Positions 63,313 through 64,000 of a stretch of DNA of 64,000 nucleotides are shown here, one piece after another. Source of the stretch: Pegea sp. RAD2-039 (Eukaryota; Chordata; Thaliacea; Salpida; Salpidae); the NCBI GenBank assembly GCA_034620365.1, contig JAQGEQ010000192.1, positions 3,839,001 to 3,903,000 on the forward strand, in the 5' to 3' direction. Position 1 is the first letter of the stretch; each line of letters starts with the position of its first letter. Both the position numbers and the translations under genes were made by a program. The notes under the pieces are model-generated. The model had not been told where the DNA came from, did no database searches, and saw only the letters and a program-made list of their open reading frames with translations.

Positions 63313-63961
63313 TCAGTGCTTTTTGTCAACAGAAACTTCTTTTGAAATTGTTAAGGCTGTCAAATCAATTACAGGACCTGCAAAAATCACATTAAATAGA
63401 AAAGATTGAAGATGATTAACTCTTTCGTTAGTAGTTTTCAACTTAATAATAACTTAGAAACAATTGAAAGTATAACAGGTGAACAAGTTAAAAGTAAGAA
63501 CTAATAAACATACTTAAATATAAACTAACGATCGGTTAATAACTGATTAACAATTTGCAGAAAATAAGACAACAAATTTAGAACAGACAATAATCTGATC
63601 GGTCATCTTGAAGACAAACCTTTATAAGGTTCTCTTTCTACTTTGCTTGGATCATGGAATTTTGCTCGTTGGTTGATCCGTTTGTAAACATATTCACTGA
63701 AAGGCTTCCTGCAAATTTAGTTTGTTCATTTCAATGATTGTGATTTTATAAAAGCTGATAATTTGATTGGTTGAAGTATTTACCGACTGATAAACTTTCC
63801 ATCACCACCAGAAACATTAAACTTATCATTTGCATATTCATAAACAACTTTTCCACGACTAATTGTATAAACTGGTACACCATGGCATTCTAATCCTTCA
63901 AAAATGTTAAAATCGACAGCTTGATGGTGAGTTTTAGCTGATATGGTTCTAAAAATATTAA
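63313..63961 (-). CDS. DPYS: Dihydropyrimidinase / CRMP-family protein, C-terminal part
   Basis: Three last exons of a gene that continues beyond the window: 63784-63961, 63620-63708 and 63313-63377. The joins are GT-AG and in phase. The peptide [20 protein letters not shown], then CHGVP, an ISRGKVVYE motif and [16 protein letters not shown] is the C-terminal end of the amidohydrolase fold of dihydropyrimidinases (reductive pyrimidine catabolism) and their non-enzymatic CRMP relatives. CHGVP and SRGKVV resemble dihydropyrimidinase more than CRMP (CRGSP, SQGKIV), and the protein ends soon after ([12 protein letters not shown]), with no long CRMP-type tail. The metal-binding residues lie outside the window. 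The first acceptor could instead be 12-13 nt downstream (TTTTTAG ending at 63949). Confidence 0.88.
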
Positions 63962-64000
63962 CTGAAATAAAGAATTGATAGAATCGAATTCTCAATGAAC

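Noticed and set aside
1-64000. CRISPR arrays, operons of bacterial type, tRNA/rRNA genes
   Set aside because: No spaced direct repeats. No cloverleaf with intact A and B boxes was found by eye; the few GTTCGA-like matches, such as near 52733, lack the rest of a tRNA. A covariance-model scan would be needed to exclude diverged RNA genes.

Overview
This is a nuclear window from an animal. It is strongly AT-rich and its genes are split by GT-AG introns under the standard code. Its proteins belong to families that together point to a metazoan: a claudin/PMP22-type tetraspan, a PDZ-RhoGEF/LARG exchange factor, caprin, hnRNP U, an RGS protein and a dihydropyrimidinase/CRMP enzyme. Decayed non-LTR (CR1/Jockey-like) retrotransposons are scattered between genes. 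An invertebrate is likely, but I cannot name the phylum. Nothing prokaryotic, plasmid-like, viral or CRISPR-like is visible.

Layout. 1-5 kb: retrotransposon remnants. 5.3-7.1 kb (-): complete DPAGT1/ALG7 in five exons. 8.2-9.3 kb: a further LINE ruin. 10.3-11.6 kb (-): four-exon claudin-like gene. 12.9-13.8 kb: LINE fragments. 14.6-32.7 kb (-): a 43-exon ARHGEF11/12-type RhoGEF (PDZ, RGS-homology, DH, PH, about 1,858 aa) with an apparent internal alternative first exon. 33-40 kb: very AT-rich gene-poor DNA with two LINE remnants. 40.2-42.5 kb (+): caprin with an uninterrupted coding region. 43.3-50.4 kb (+): 24-exon hnRNP U / UL1-like gene. 54.6-57.9 kb (+): 14-exon SRP receptor alpha. 59.7-60.7 kb (+): five-exon RGS protein. 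61.0-61.8 kb: LINE fragment. 63.3-64.0 kb (-): 3' end of a dihydropyrimidinase/CRMP-family gene running off the window.

The genes are housekeeping or signalling genes and do not form one pathway. Two themes recur: G-protein signalling (the RhoGEF has an RGS-homology domain that in relatives binds G-alpha-12/13, and a separate RGS gene lies downstream) and RNA/secretory functions (caprin, hnRNP U, SRP receptor, and DPAGT1 in ER N-glycosylation). Gene models were built by hand. I followed reading phase across every junction, and each completed coding length is a multiple of three. Weak junctions are flagged.

The observations most worth a second look are the internal first exon of the RhoGEF, a crowd of about 50-nt introns in that gene, an excess of palindromic TGACGTCA and CACGTG sites, acceptor-like sequences just upstream of several start codons (5' UTR introns or spliced-leader sites), and the intronless caprin. 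I found no convincing wholly new system.
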